Under the pieces are notes generated by a model. The model was given only the letters and a program-made list of their open reading frames with translations. It made no database searches and was not told the DNA's origin. A program made the position numbers and the translations under genes. From Edolisoma coerulescens (lineage: Eukaryota > Chordata > Aves > Passeriformes > Campephagidae): a DNA stretch of 64,000 nt. Positions 13,503 to 26,050 of this stretch are shown piece after piece. Within the stretch, counting starts at the first letter, position 1. Each line of letters starts with the position of its first letter. The stretch is taken from contig VWZW01001651.1 of the NCBI GenBank assembly GCA_013397115.1, positions 837,125 through 901,124 of the forward strand, in the 5' to 3' direction.

Positions 13503-13695
13503 CATTTTAAAACCAAGACAATTATAATCATTTGTTCCAACCTCCAGAACACACAGGTTTTCAGATTGTACCAAGCAGCTTGAATACCATATCCGTAACT
13601 TGCGCTTGAGCTAAAAAATTTGGCTTGAAACACCAACGACACATCAAGGCTTGATTTTGTAAAAACGTCTTCAACTTGGTTTAGTCGCACAGGTG
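13503..13695 (-). mobile_element. Very old CR1/L3-type LINE 3' end
   Basis: Read on the plus strand, the order of words matches the reverse complement of the old amniote CR1/L3-type 3' end. There is ATTATAATCATTTGTTCCAA then CCTCC, a degraded ACACAGG, ATACCATATCCGTAACTT, GCTTGAGCTA, an ACACATCAAGGCTTGATTTT block and AAAACGTCTTCAACTTG. In better copies of this family these are the GATCATCTAGTC, ACACAGG, CCATAACTTC, TTGAGCTA and TCTTGATTTAAA blocks. The 3' tip lies at the left, so the element is on the minus strand. It is much more diverged than the CR1 copies elsewhere in the window and has no useful open frame. Confidence 0.6.
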
Positions 13696-16600
13696 TCCAA
13701 AACTACTTATTTTCCCCTTCCACCTTTCTGTTGTAGACCTGTTATAGAATGCATCTGTTCTCAGATCAACATTTTAGGAAAAGATTAATGGAGCTTCCTC
13801 ACCACTATGGTTAGGCTTGAACTTCTGAAGTGTCATATTTAGTCTATGCTGAAATAATTTCAAGCACTTAATATTCAATCACATAAAAAAAGAGAAGTTT
13901 GCAATCGTCAAGTGTCCTGCTCTTTCAGCTTATGAAGCTTGACAAAAATTCCTGTGCACTTTACAGTATTTATAAGCCAGTCTAGGATACCGTTCTTGAT
14001 TTCATAAGGTACTTCATCTAAAGTAACCAGATGACAAGATTACAAACTTGAGAATGGTCTGCTGAAGTTGGAATACTCATCCTTGAATAATATTAAAAAG
14101 TTTTTAAAAGCACACCTAAAAGTAATTTTTAAAATAGACTTTGGCAGCATTGTCTCATTTGAGATCAGTGATGGTAGATCCAGTTGTTATCCTAGAAAGC
14201 GGTTCTCTTCAAAACATGCAAAATATCAAAATGGTTTTTCTTTTTCTTTTGAACTGCTAAACACCTAAAGTTGTTTCAAAAGTTGATATTAAAATATTGT
14301 TATTAGTTCAAATTCATGTAACAAATTTCTGTGCAAATCGCTATCACTCGCGCTAGTTATGCAAATAGATACTAAACAGACAAACTAAAAATACTCTTTG
14401 CATTGTATAACATCCGCTCCAGTTTCAAATAAGAGAGAAGTATTTTGTTACACATCACAATTATAAATGTATTAAGTTACTCTTTATAGTAGTTCAAATC
14501 AAATGACACCCTATATGTCTATGGACATACAGATGCATACATATGTCTATATATTGCCACTTCTCTTATTTTCCTTTCTCAGATCTCATGCTGAGCAATA
14601 AAATTCTGTGAAACTGGAAAGCAATAAGGATTTTTAAAGAGCAAACAATCTTAAAAATTTGATTTTTATAGTGAATTTTGATTGCATAGGTTGAGGGTTT
14701 TCAAAAATATATTCCATATATTTATTTTCTAATGGCATATCCCTAATTTGCTAGTTTGTACTTCTGAAGCTTAGCTCCGTCAAAAAAAATACAAACCCAA
14801 AACTTCTCCACAGCAACTGTAAGATTGATTAACTCAATATTAAACAAATTCTGAGCTAATTAAAGTCAAAGTCAATTCAGCCCATGACAGAAGGTTATTA
14901 CCTCATAAACAGGATGTACTTTAAAGTTATTAATAATACACTAACATTGCCTTTTCTAAACCTTTGATTAGCAAACAAGTGAAAATTAGCATCTGAAATT
15001 CTGTTTGTACAGACTGTAGATCAGATTATGTAAATTTTGAAATCTCCATTTTTCCAAATGAAAAGGAAGCAACAGCTGTACAAGTGAGAAAACAGTGCAG
15101 ATATGGGGCTCTCAACTCTCAGCAACTTCAAACTCCACTGAGATCTACAAAGTGGTAACAAGGCCACATATTGTTCCATATTCTATCCTGCTGTGCACCA
15201 TCAACCATGCAACCAATGATAAAATATAAATACACAGGATGAAACTCTTAGTAGGGGATATCTTGAATGATATTTTAAGCGCTAATTTTAAAGCCACCCA
15301 GATTCCCTTATAGTTAATTAGAAACACTCTCATCATATCAAAATGTGAGATTTGTTGGATGAGTTAAGCTGAAGAAAAGCAAGCCTTGCCCTTTCTCCAA
15401 CAAGCTTAAGTTATGGACAGAAATAAAAAGATAAAACCAACAAGTTCTCTTCTAAAAATGGTTGATAATACTGTTGCATTTTCAGAATAAATTATAAATA
15501 ATTCCTGCACAAATGACTCAGTAAGTTTCTACAGACATCAATTACACAAGTCTACAGCCTCACGACATTTTAGGTACAACTAAGAAAGTAAAGAAAAAAG
15601 GCAGATAAAAATAGCACAGAAGTCTTTTTTTTGTTCTATTTCTGATACATCATTGTTATTTAGCATACCTGATAGCAGGACTGCTACCAGTAGGAAAAAC
15701 ATTCTAAACATTATATGATTTATAGAATTACACAGTATATATATATAAAATGTACATGCTGAGCTCTTGTCAATTAATATATGGAACTACGAAAAATTGC
15801 ATGTATGTTAGTCTCATACGTAGGCACAGAATCTCCCAGTGATTTCACCAGGAGGAACAGTGCATGTGTGGGAGTAGACTCCTTGGTGTTTCAGGGGGTT
15901 CCCTGCAGAGTCTTATACATTCCTTAAAGCGCTCAACCTTCAAATAATGCACAGGCTTCATATCTTAGGTGCCGCATCCTCAAAGCCAAACTGGCTTCTC
16001 AAACTCCTTGAGTGTGCTGTCAAAAGCAAAGAGTTCAAGTATACAAAACTAATCAAGAAAAAAAAAAGGAAGAAAAAATCCAAACCAAAAAATTTGCCAA
16101 CTATATATAAGAAAAGTAATTATTATTCAAAAGGAATGAAACTGATGATGATTAGTACAATTTTCAGTTAAACAGTATTTGACAGATCACAAGACACACA
16201 AGGCCAAGGCAAGCATAAAATTATAATAGTAAATCAAAAGTTTGAAATGCAAAACATGTAAAAACTTTCTGGTGCACAGATTCTCTTTTACCTTACTAAA
16301 AGACAAAATCAGAAAATTTAATAAAGTAACATTTTACCTTCCTAAAAGATAAATAAAATTTAGATATTTCCAAGATAAGAAAATGGGAAAAATTCTATTA
16401 TACTTGATCTTTTTTAAATATAAAAAGTATACTTGAGCCTTTCAAGACAGCTTAAAGTGGTAAGAGTAGGTTTCAAAGTATTTGTCTTCCTTTCTGTCAC
16501 CAAAGTGGTGATAAGTAAAGCTGGAAAGTGATTGTTCTCAGCCTCTCTGGGCAGCAAATTAGGGGAATAAATGCCCTTTGAAATGCTACTAGGCAGAACA

Positions 16601-17842
16601 CTACTTGGTTTTCTTAAACAATTTGGTGAAAAGAAAAAATGAGAAGACTGAGCTTCAGGTTCTGGAGAACAAGGAAAGATGATTACTCAATGAAGTAAAA
16701 ATATGAAACACAAGGGGAGAAAACTAGGTTCTTAAGAGAGAGCAGCTGCACTTGAACTATTGACACCAAACACACCTCCAGCAACAACCAGCACCTTCTG
16801 GTCAAGTAAGGACATGACTTAAAATTTTCACACAGTCTAATCCTCAAGGGATCTTTCCTCTTCTTCTGACTGAAGAATATGTTATCATCAGTGCTTAAAG
16901 TGATCGAGAGCTGCGAAAAAAAAAGCTTTGATCATTTGTCCCCCACTCTCATTGCCTCACAGACACACTAACTTCTGTTTTTGTAAAGCAAGCAGTTAAG
17001 TTTGGTACAGAGCTCCACTAAGGGAGAGAAAAAAAGTGGTGGGGGAAATATATATGAAAATAAATGAATAAATAGAGTACACAGCTTTCAAGGCAGAGGA
17101 CTGGCACAGTGTTTTGACAGTTTCATCCCATCCACCTGCATTCCCTTTCCTACTTCCCATGCATGCCGCTGACTTGCAGGTTTCTCCATATATTTTTCTT
17201 ATTTCAAGCACCATGATTACCAAACCCATTCATATAAAAAGGGAAAATCCTTCAAAATTTGGTGTCTTCTGTCAGCTACTAGCACTAAAAAAGCAATAAC
17301 TGGCATCTAGGCCAGTACAGGAACTTATAATGGAGACAGCAATATGTGCATTCATGTGTAGTCAACACCACAGATTCTTGCTGAGCTCAGAAAAGGTAGG
17401 AGAGGTGAAAGCCTGCTGGTGTGATTTTCTTCACTTCTGTTACAGGATGGCTTACAGGATCCAGAATCCAAACCTACTCCCTCCTCACAGTTTTTTCCTC
17501 TTGGTATCTCCTTTTAGAGTTTATGTGTACAAGCAATTAATATTTCCAGCCAGCATTACCCCTGGGGTTTATCACTGATTCTTTGGGTCTGCTAGAGCAG
17601 AGTGGTATGAAACCTTCTGTTGCTCTGGGGAAACTGATCCTAATTTTGCTAATTTTATATTCTCTCTGACTAATCTAGCATAATGTATCTGCAGTCCATC
17701 AACTACAAATACCTGAAGAGAAAAAAGACGTGGCATTCCATAAAGAGTAAACATCGTTTGAAATCCCTTTAGATATGAAGCTACTTGCTACAAAGGAAGC
17801 AAGTTTTAAGACATGAGTGAGGTGAAGCATAAATATCCTCAT
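13696..17842. other. Unique AT-rich sequence, no gene seen
   Basis: No known protein family or LINE motif was recognised. There is an octamer-like TTATGCAAATAG near 14357, a short (TA)n tract near 15738-15748, an A-rich open segment near 16050-16100 that is only low complexity, and an imperfect direct repeat at 16286-16365. Frames near 17114-17750 are open on both strands but match nothing known to me. Confidence 0.5.
16286..16365 (+). repeat. Imperfect tandem direct repeat, about 46-bp period
   Basis: Two units begin with TTTTACCTTACTAAAAGA (about 16287) and TTTTACCTTCCTAAAAGA (about 16333), and both continue with an A-rich AAAT..AATTTA string. This is a local duplication with point changes and no evident function. 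Confidence 0.45.
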
Positions 17843-18180
17843 ATAGAATCATATGATTCATCATAAGGTCACTGGGGTTCAAAGGGACCTTAAAAATCAT
17901 CTAATTTCAACCCCCCGCAATGGGCAGGGACATCTTCCACTCGAACAGGTTGCTCAGAGTTCCATGCAACCTGGTTTTGAACACTTACAGGGATGGGGCA
18001 GCCACAACTTTTCTGGGCAATCTGTTCCGGTGCCTCACCGCCCCTACAGCAAAGAATTTTTTCCCAAAATCTAATCCTAACCTACCATCTTCCAGTTTAA
18101 AGCCATTCTCCCTTGTCCTGTCACTATATGCTTATCCAAATAGTCCTTTATCTCTCGTGCAGGCTCCAGTCCAGTACTGG
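17843..18180 (-). mobile_element. CR1 LINE 3' end, 5'-truncated
   Basis: The left edge shows the reversed CR1 3' tip (TAGAATCATATGATTCA), then GGTTCAAAGGGACCTTAAAA, ATCATCTAATTTCAACCCCC, a CAATGGGCAGGGACATCTTC block, CAGGTTGCTCAGAGTTCCAT and GGGATGGGGCAGCCAC. This is the classic avian CR1 3' region. A 13-25 bp stretch of non-consensus bases inside the tip (about 17852-17872) suggests a small insertion. The frame is open in places but only covers the last residues of ORF2 plus the 3' UTR. Truncated near 18180. Confidence 0.85.
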
Positions 18181-18269
18181 ATATAGATATTTCAATTATT
18201 TTTTCACTTTTTTCTCACCATCTCTTCTAAAAGCAATAGATACCACTAAAATAAAAAACTAAACATAGA

Positions 18270-18345
18270 TGCCCCTGCTCATTGCAGGACTTTTATGACC
18301 TTTAACTGTCCCTTTCAACCCAAATTATTTTCTAGTTCTATGATT
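18270..18345 (+). mobile_element. Short CR1 LINE 3' tail
   Basis: GCCCCTGCTCATTGCAGGAC, then TTTATGACCTTTAACTG, TCCCTTTCAACCCAAATT and TTCTATGATT at 18336-18345 reproduce the end of CR1 in plus orientation. Only about 76 bp remain. Its 3' tip points right while that of the neighbour at 17843 points left, so the two are head to head with roughly 90 bp between them and their tails form an imperfect inverted repeat. Confidence 0.75.
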
Positions 18346-21300
18346 AAAAAACTCTAGATAGGAAGCACTAAGTTGTCTGGCAATAACAGTATTTCATTTT
18401 TATTCATCTAAGTATTTCTGGACTCTGAGCAGTCTAATTAGACATCTAATGGCATCTAATTCCTGAATGTCCAGTTAAAACTGTGAATTCTGTCAAAGAA
18501 ATTTCCAAAAGTATCACATAAAAAATTCCACTTTGTTTCTGAAAAAAACTGTCCTTTTTCATGTAGAGAAAACAATACATACACCTCTTGCTTTGGTCTG
18601 GAAATTTTGTGGAAACACTTAACAGAGATGGGAATTCAGGGAACTCAGTATGGGAATTACTGGAAATTCAGTAGGCTCCCTCTGCAGCATGTAAAGGAAG
18701 GTGTTTCCCCTCTTCCGTGTTCAGATCACATTTAATAGAAACTACAACCATGCAAGCAAAACCTATATAGTTTATCGCTTAGAGGGTCATTGATAATGAA
18801 ATTTAAAACAAGAAAGACATGTTATGTTATCCACTTTTGGCCTCTTACATAATCAGTCATTGAGTTTCAGGTGATAGCTTCTGAACTTCTCTCTTGAACC
18901 CACTGACTCTGGCTGGTTGACGTGTATCCTACAGAAAATTAGCTAATCTAGATCTGAAGACATCTACAGATGTAAAGCCCACCATTTTCTCAGAGTAATT
19001 CCCCAGAAATGCCATATTTCTCTGTTGAACGCATCAGGTTTCAGCTACCACACAGGAGCTCCTGTTATCATTGCCTGTTCTTTAATAGCAACAGCAGCAC
19101 CCCAGATTTTAGCCCTGTGAAGGTAGTCTTGCAGTATGAATCAACTAATCATTCAATCTTCTTTCAATAAGTTATGTCATATAAATGAGCTTTCCCTGAA
19201 GTCAGAAAATTTTATCAACCTCCCTCATCAGAAAAAGAGGAAAGGGCCTTTTTAGAGAAGTCTTAATGCCATAAAAAGACAGGACCAACCAACATATTTC
19301 TTGTGCGTGAATCTTTTAAGTTTAGATGCTCATTATCTTTCATTTTCCAATCCATTAGTCCGGAGTAACATTCAAGCTTACTCTTGGGTAGATAGATCCA
19401 AGAAACACCTCAGATGTGAGCAAGGTCACAGACGACTTCTCTGTCAGTATCAAAGCAAGAAGAGCCTATCCTCATACTCCATATGATCTCAGGTGTCACA
19501 GCAGAAAGTAAGATTCCTATCTGCTACAGATAGCGTGGCTGTTTGCATATTGACTTAGTGAGCTCTTAAACAGGCAAAATTTACTTAAACACATTAAGTC
19601 CAGTAAAACACTAAGAGAATGATATATAAGATGCAGCTCCAGTCCTCTAGGAATGAGGGCCTACTCCTCCATACCAGATCTCTAGCAATCAATAGTACTG
19701 TGGGGAAATAAAAACTGAGCTGGTCTCAAATCTTGGCCAGGAAAATTTCCTGACCAGGCTTTGTCCACACAGCATCCATCAGTCAGTCAGACAATAAACT
19801 CCTTTTCTCACAGGCAATGAGTAACGCTGCTAGCAAAGATACGCATTTTTTTCATCTCATCTACTTTTAAATGAGTACTGGTGAAGAGGGAATAGAAGTG
19901 TTCTGTTATGTTACAGGTGTTTGCCACTCAGCCTAGCTTAACAAAGAATAAGTTTCAAGAGAAATTTGGGCAGGTAGAGATATTTTTTCTCTAGCATCAG
20001 GATTAACAGCAAACACACTCAAGAAACACAAAACACCACTGGAACAACAAACTCATGATCTCAAAACAGCTGCTGTTTAAAGCATTTAATTTATTCTATT
20101 AATCTTCCTAAATTTATTTTCTGAATATTCAGACAGCTTATACTGAAAGAGCAAATACCGGGAAGTTGTGTGCACATACCAGGAATCTTGTTTGATAACT
20201 ATTACTGCAGGAACATGGTTTGATGTTAAACCAGTATGATTTGTGCCAAAAAACTCTCTATTAAAATCTAGCATAAAAATTTTGTATTGAAGCCTTAATT
20301 TTGTGTTGTAATCACAGTTCTATTTATGTAAAGGAATACTGCAGAATACTTTTTCCACAGTTTTTTGGAAAGAGTAAATATTCCACTTATACAAAGTGGA
20401 AAATTTCCAGTCAATATCAAGATACTGCTGAATTTCAGCACTAGAACTTTATTTATGTTTAATTCTACTAGTTATTATACTCTTCAATCTAATGATTACA
20501 GAGAATAGTTCAGGATACAGACTGTGTTAGATAATCCATGCCTTCCTAAAAAAGCACAAATTCTATTTTTTGTAAACCCATGCTGGTTTTGCAGAAAACT
20601 TTGGTGATTTATATGTTGTTGCACAAATCAGGATTAAAACAAAATTGTTTCTAATAATCAGACCAGAGCCAATAAACTTAAAACTCTTCACATGTCTCTG
20701 GTGAGCAAAGCAGAGCTACAAATAAACAAAAAACATCTAAAATAAAATCTACGTTAATATTTTATTGCATATAGCTAATAAGGAATCCCAACAGGCTGAA
20801 AGTAAGCAGAAAACTGTATATGCACTTTGTATTCATATGAAGTTCTGTCCTCCAAGTTACCAAATTTCACTGGCTGTAATATACTCTTCAGGTAAATCCA
20901 GCATTTTATTTTTCTAAATAAATAAATAACTAAATATTAGGAAGAGCTGTACAGGAGGTACAGTTTAGATCAACTTATGAAGCTTCTGGGGAAACATGAT
21001 CCTAGCGTAATCAAAATGGTATTTTCATAACTCAACAAAATCAATAATAGAAGACATGTTCTTTTTGTTCAAAGGTGCTGTGTTTTGAAAATATTGCCAT
21101 GTAGTATTTATGGTAACAGCTGTACAGTTAAACTTTAGGCACAAACTGAACTGCAGAGGATCTGTTGCATAAATATAATTCCCATGGCAACTAAGTGTGC
21201 TACTAGATAACAGAGAAAAAAGGATTTATGTGTTTGCTGAGCTGTCTTGCCCTAGAGGAATTCTCCAGGCAAATGCAGGCCACCTGCCACATGTTATATT

Positions 21301-21670
21301 AAGCTCAGCCTTCTGGACTTATTTCCAAATCTACAGCAAAAAGGTCCACCAAGTTCCATTCGAAGTTTCCCTGTCATGGTCCCAGTCACTCCAAAATACA
21401 TAGCTCACTCTTCAATATGCTTCCTATATTGCAACAGAGACATTTAACAATGACTAAGTGTATTTCTGATTGTAATTTTTCCATCTAAATCCTCCACACA
21501 AAGAGGGCAAGCAACGTGAATCTTCAAATTCATTTAAAGTTTTGTGAAAGTCCAATTGTACTGAGGCGCGTTATTAAAGCGTGTGTAATTTTTAAACTCT
21601 ACCAAAAAAAAGTATTCCTGTTTTAATATTATGAGGAAAAGTATTTGGGTCAGATGATCCACTTAGTATG

Positions 21671-21710
21671 ATTCTATAATGTATTCTATATTTCTATAAT
21701 GTATTCTACA
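21671..21710 (+). repeat. 20-bp tandem repeat, two copies
   Basis: ATTCTATAATGTATTCTATA is followed directly by TTTCTATAATGTATTCTACA, identical at 18 of 20 positions. Just before it, GGGTCAGATGATCCACTTAG and TATGATTCTATAAT look like a decayed CR1 3' end, so the tandem may have grown from the CR1 tail repeat. The CR1 origin is an inference. Confidence 0.5.
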
Positions 21711-22425
21711 AATGTATTATTGGTCCAAAAGACTTGCATCCATATGCAGGAAAAAAAACCAAAACAACCATTTTTGCTAGAATACATTGCTAATAGAGAA
21801 GCAATGTTTGGAAATGCTTTAAGTTGGAATATTATACTGGGAATGACAGAAGACCACTAAAATAGTAGAAAAAATACAATCACCTGGCAAGCAATAGACA
21901 AACCTAATGCAAATAATGCCAACAAGTTATCAAAGGACCAGAGAATGTGTGAAAGCGCACAATGTTTACAGTGCTTTCCTTGTCAATTTTCCCTCTTGGA
22001 AATTGACTAAAAAAACTTTTAGAAACTTTATTTAACAATCAAGAATATCCCTTGGTATAAGTCCCAGACAGAAAACTGCTTTGGCTCCATTCTCCTCCCT
22101 GGGAAAACCCAGTGACACTTTAAAGAGGCAGCAGCGCTTGCCTGATAACAACATGATCTTTAGCATAGGAACATACCCCATACAGCCTTTTAAGGTAGTC
22201 TGTAAATCTAGTTCATTGCTGAATCCATGGTCAGCATCAGGCAGCAACAGCGCCATGAATTTGGGCACGTACACTTATGAAACACCTTCGTGTCATCCTT
22301 CCAAAGCCTACATGTAAGAGATGGACAAGCCATTAACATGGGCTTCCTGCTGTCTTACTACTTGTGCTCATCTCTCCAGAGTTGTGCATTTACATCCCCA
22401 CCTTAGCCTAACCATCTTGCTTCAG

Positions 22426-22501
22426 CTCCATGTGAACCATGAGCTTGAACCAAAGTCCACAGAAGTTAAATCAAGCCTTGTTCTAGCATGAAGACATTTT
22501 G
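22426..22501 (+). other. Possible non-coding exon (weak)
   Basis: The pyrimidine-rich CCATCTTGCTTCAG before 22426 is a good acceptor and GTAAGTAA after 22501 is a near-perfect donor. The 76 bp between them has a stop in every frame before the donor; frame 0 runs 21 codons and then meets TGA. It could only be a non-coding or terminal-coding exon. There is no supporting promoter or poly(A) context. Confidence 0.15.
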
Positions 22502-23841
22502 GTAAGTAATAGGATAGCATACATTCCCATTATCTTTTATTCTCCTTGCTCTTGTTTGAGCAGGTGATCAATAAGTCCAATGTTTTAACAAAGAGAAGAA
22601 AAATAATAATAATTTTCATGAACTTCTGCTGCAGTGGCCACAAATTAATCTCTCTTCAGGACAGTCGTAAGGTATTTGCATCAAAATGCAGAACTGCTTT
22701 TGCAGGGACAGAAAAAGGGGAACACTTTACAGAACACTTGTTCATCACTGCAAAATAACATCTGTGTTATATAAAACCACTAAAAAAACAGTACAAAACA
22801 GAAATGAGTTAAGGATCAACATGACATCACCAGATAAGAACATGCATTCTAATTACTAATAATAGTTTATATGCCCTAATGATTTTTTGTTCTTTTTAGA
22901 AAAAAACAGGTAAAAATAGAAGACTAACATTAAGTATTACTCTGACTTGAGTTTTCTTAAAAGTGATCACACAAAATACTTCACCAATAGATATGACAAA
23001 TGCACTTTATATTCCAATGTGTCAAACCATTTCAATACTCAGAAACTATGTTGAAGCTGGCAGGCAAGCAGACTATATTAAATTTTTCTCTGGAATCGAC
23101 TTCAATTCTGTACTGAATTATTGGAATTTTAGTGACCCTAAAAAAGGCTGTCAAAAATAATATTCAACACAGAGTTTCCAAATCTAATGCTCTATTACAC
23201 ATACTTCACATAAAATAATATAGTTTCAATATAAGCAAACCACTCAAGAACAACATTCTATTTGTACTTGTAATTTTGCATACAGTTGTATGTTGATTTG
23301 TCACAGCATTTTTTAAATGTACCTCCTCCTGAAAAAAACAATCAGAGGCTACATTTCATGAATCATCTTGTTGCAGATTTGATACAGTTGGAAACTCTTT
23401 TTAAACAAATAAATAAAAAATCTACCAACATGGGACTGTAAACATGTTAGTAGCTATTTCAAAACTCTGATTTTTCAAGACTCATATAGACTTGTACATC
23501 ACAAAATTCTCTTAAGAATTTTTTTAGTGCCAGAAAAACGGTTGTATTTACAAATCACTTAACTTCTTTTCCTTGCATTTAAATTGATGCTCTCTCTGCA
23601 CAATGAAATTCAACAGCAGTATTTATTTTCTTCTTTATTTTTTTCCCTTGTCTTCACAGTAATCAACATTTTACTATCTTGCTTTTAAGACACCTTCAGC
23701 TCTGGTCCTTTACTATTCATACTAATAATGTGTAAAAAAATCAAGAGTTAGGCTTGCCATTTACCTGCTCACTATTAATTCCAGCCACTTCTTTCTGTTA
23801 AATCCCTACTGCTACAAAATGCTGTAAGTAGAGTGATTGCA

Positions 23842-23915
23842 GAATTACAGAATCACAGAATATTCTGAGTTGGAAGGGACCCGCAAGGATCATCGAGCCC
23901 AGCTCTTAAATGACA
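23842..23915 (-). mobile_element. Short CR1 LINE 3' tail
   Basis: ATTACAGAATCACAGAATAT, then TCTGAGTTGGAAGGGACC, CGCAAGGATCATCGAGCCCA and GCTC is the reversed 3' end of a CR1 subfamily. Its wording (ATTCTGAGTTGGAAGGGACC) matches the tail of the large CR1 at 44080 and differs from the tails at 11776 and 17843. Only the last 70 or so bases were copied, typical extreme 5' truncation. Confidence 0.85.
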
Positions 23916-25871
23916 CTAAGCATAGCAGTATCTTTTCTCTTGTATCACTGATGCAATAGATGTACAGAAGTCACAAGATCTCAGTGTGCTTCACTTAAAT
24001 AAGGGAATTCAGTCATATATCACAGCTCAGGAGGAGGCACGGTTAAATCCACAGTAGCATGGTAAGCAACACAGAAAGCCCATCAGCAGCTTAACTCTAT
24101 GACAGACCCAGAGGCAACTTGAGAGCTGTCAGCACAACTGCCTGTGAAGCTCACAAGGGAAGCAATAGCCAATTATGCCCCATGACCTGCTACTGGAAAA
24201 CACAGTGAGAAAGATAACAAATCAAGGGCTTGAAAAACTTTTCAGAGAAACTATGTAGTTTACTTTCTACCAAACACGCATCTCACTTCAAGCTTTTAAG
24301 AATGGGGTAGCATTCAGTGACCGTGCTCTGCCTGACCCTTATGAAAGGCGACCACACCTTCAGCATTCCCTACCTGGATAAAAACATACATGCCATTCAC
24401 CTGGAAGCTAAACTTTAGTTATAGCTGCAGAGGATTAACACTTGGATCTTTATTTTGGTTACTTAGCTCTCATATCAGTGTGAATGATCAGCAAAACCAA
24501 ATTAGACCCAATTAGAAAGGAATCAAGGCTACTTGTAAATTTTCTTTCCATCCAGCCCTTCTGATGGATGGGTCTGAGCAGCTATAAAAATTAATTGCAA
24601 AAAATATTTATTTTGCTCACAGCAGCAAATAAAACAAAACAAAAAGAGCTTTTCCTGATCCTCATTACCTAATCTACCTCCTCTCCTTCCTCTGGCCAGC
24701 ACTGTTTCCCTAACTACACTGTTACATGGATTTCCCCGGTACATCAGTCTAAAACCTAGCTTAAGTGCAGGCTCAGTGAACTACACTGAAGTTGTGCACA
24801 TAACACCAACATCAACAGTGACCTGCAAGTCGAGTTCAGAAACATTTCTAATTATTCTGTGTCTGGCAAGAGTCATTCATGGATTGAATCTGATCTACAG
24901 AAACTAATAAAAATTTCAGCCTCCGGCTTCAACACGGATAGCATCAAGCCAGTATATTGTCTAGGTTAAAATAATCATGTTGAGAGGTGTAGTACACAGT
25001 TTATGCCTGTGTTTTACTAAAAAAAACCATACTTACAGTTTATTTGAGGGCTTAAGCAGCATTTTAAAGGTATGCAGGCCTTTGGAAAGCCATCAATATG
25101 CAGGATGAATTTCACTCTTTCACTGAGGTAAGAATACTTGATTTGCAGGTAACGTGCAAAGTAGTTTTAGTTATAAGCCATAAGCAAATGCAAAGTATCT
25201 GAAGCACACTGGGTGTGTGTTATTTAAATAAACACTAACAGAGGGCAAATAGATTAAAACACTTCAAGTAACTAAAGATGTAGATTAAATAGTTGTCTCA
25301 CACAGAGAAATCAACCCCCTTCAACAACCCCCAAAAAGAACAGAAGTAACTGACGTGCTGGTTTAAACTTTCATCATTTCAAAACATGAGGGGACAAAAT
25401 GTGTGAGAGGCTACTGAATATGCAGACATAGCATTTGAAGATGATGACCAGGCTTATTTTACAGTTCTGTGACCATTCTGGTGTCTGCTGTGGCAGGAGC
25501 CCTCTCTGGGAGTAGTGGTCCAAAACACTTTGTTCTACAAGGAAGCGTTTTCTGAGCAAGAAGCAAAATTGTGGCCTTTTAAAATGACTGAATATCTAGA
25601 GGTCATGGTACCATATATCAAACAAAGTAAAATTAAATTCCCTGATTTAAAATATTAATTCCTGTTAAACAATAATCATGCAGCTAATTTTCTCTAGTCA
25701 ATGCGTTATTAAGACAATTAGAAAAGGGGTCAAATTTACTAAATTATCCACTTAAATCTTTTGGTGGCCAAACTCCACTGAAAGATCAAGTTTCCTAAAC
25801 TGTGACCCGAACTATGCAGTCAAGAAAAAAACATAAACAAAAAGCACATCATTGCGAAACAGGGAAAATAC
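23916..25871. other. Unique sequence, no gene seen
   Basis: AT-rich DNA without recognisable coding or repeat content. A donor-like GAG/GTAAGAA at about 25127-25136 on the plus strand lacks a good upstream acceptor. Confidence 0.5.
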
Positions 25872-26050
25872 CTGTTATATATTTTTCCCTTCTGGTATTT
25901 GTATTTGCCTGAAGTTCGTGTGACTGAACTGCAAACACAAACATCCAGCTCTATATTTCCTAAAATCCAATTAAGCGTATCTCTGTCGGTAGTCACATCC
26001 TTGGGCATTTCCTGCGGATGCACTCGGTACACACACCTTTTCCTCTTTGC
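25872..26050 (-). other. Candidate internal coding exon, product unknown
   Basis: On the minus strand the segment is preceded by a pyrimidine-rich GCGTTTCTCTCAAGCTATTTAG and ends in ATAACAG followed by GTATTTT, so acceptor and donor are both acceptable. The 179 nt are open through one frame, which has an in-frame stop just upstream of the acceptor. They encode 59 codons plus 2 nt, with stretches such as VYRVHPQEMPKDVTTDRDTL and NWILGNIELDVCVCSSVTRT. The composition is mixed and hydrophilic and keeps several CpG-containing codons (CCG, ACG, CGA), unlike random AT-rich spacer here. A second strong minus-strand donor (GATCGAG then GTAAGAA) lies at 26316, 265 bp upstream, but its phase does not fit. 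I do not recognise the protein, and no other convincing exon of a gene was found, so chance is a real alternative. Confidence 0.25.

Larger units (their letters stand above)
18346..23841. other. Unique AT-rich sequence, no gene identified
   Basis: No protein family recognised. Points of note, listed separately, are a 20-bp tandem duplication at 21671-21710 and a splice-bounded segment at 22426-22501. A region at 22030-22320 is open on both strands and has less A/T than its surroundings; its minus frame includes KFMALLLPDADHGFS. I do not recognise it, and it could be a conserved element or chance. Confidence 0.5.

Noticed and set aside
16020..16110. Lysine-rich plus-strand peptide that looks like a nuclear signal
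   Set aside because: It is the translation of an A-rich low-complexity tract.
25070..25140. Plus-strand GAG/GTAAGAA donor after an open segment
   Set aside because: No acceptable pyrimidine tract or acceptor upstream, and the short open segment has no family match.
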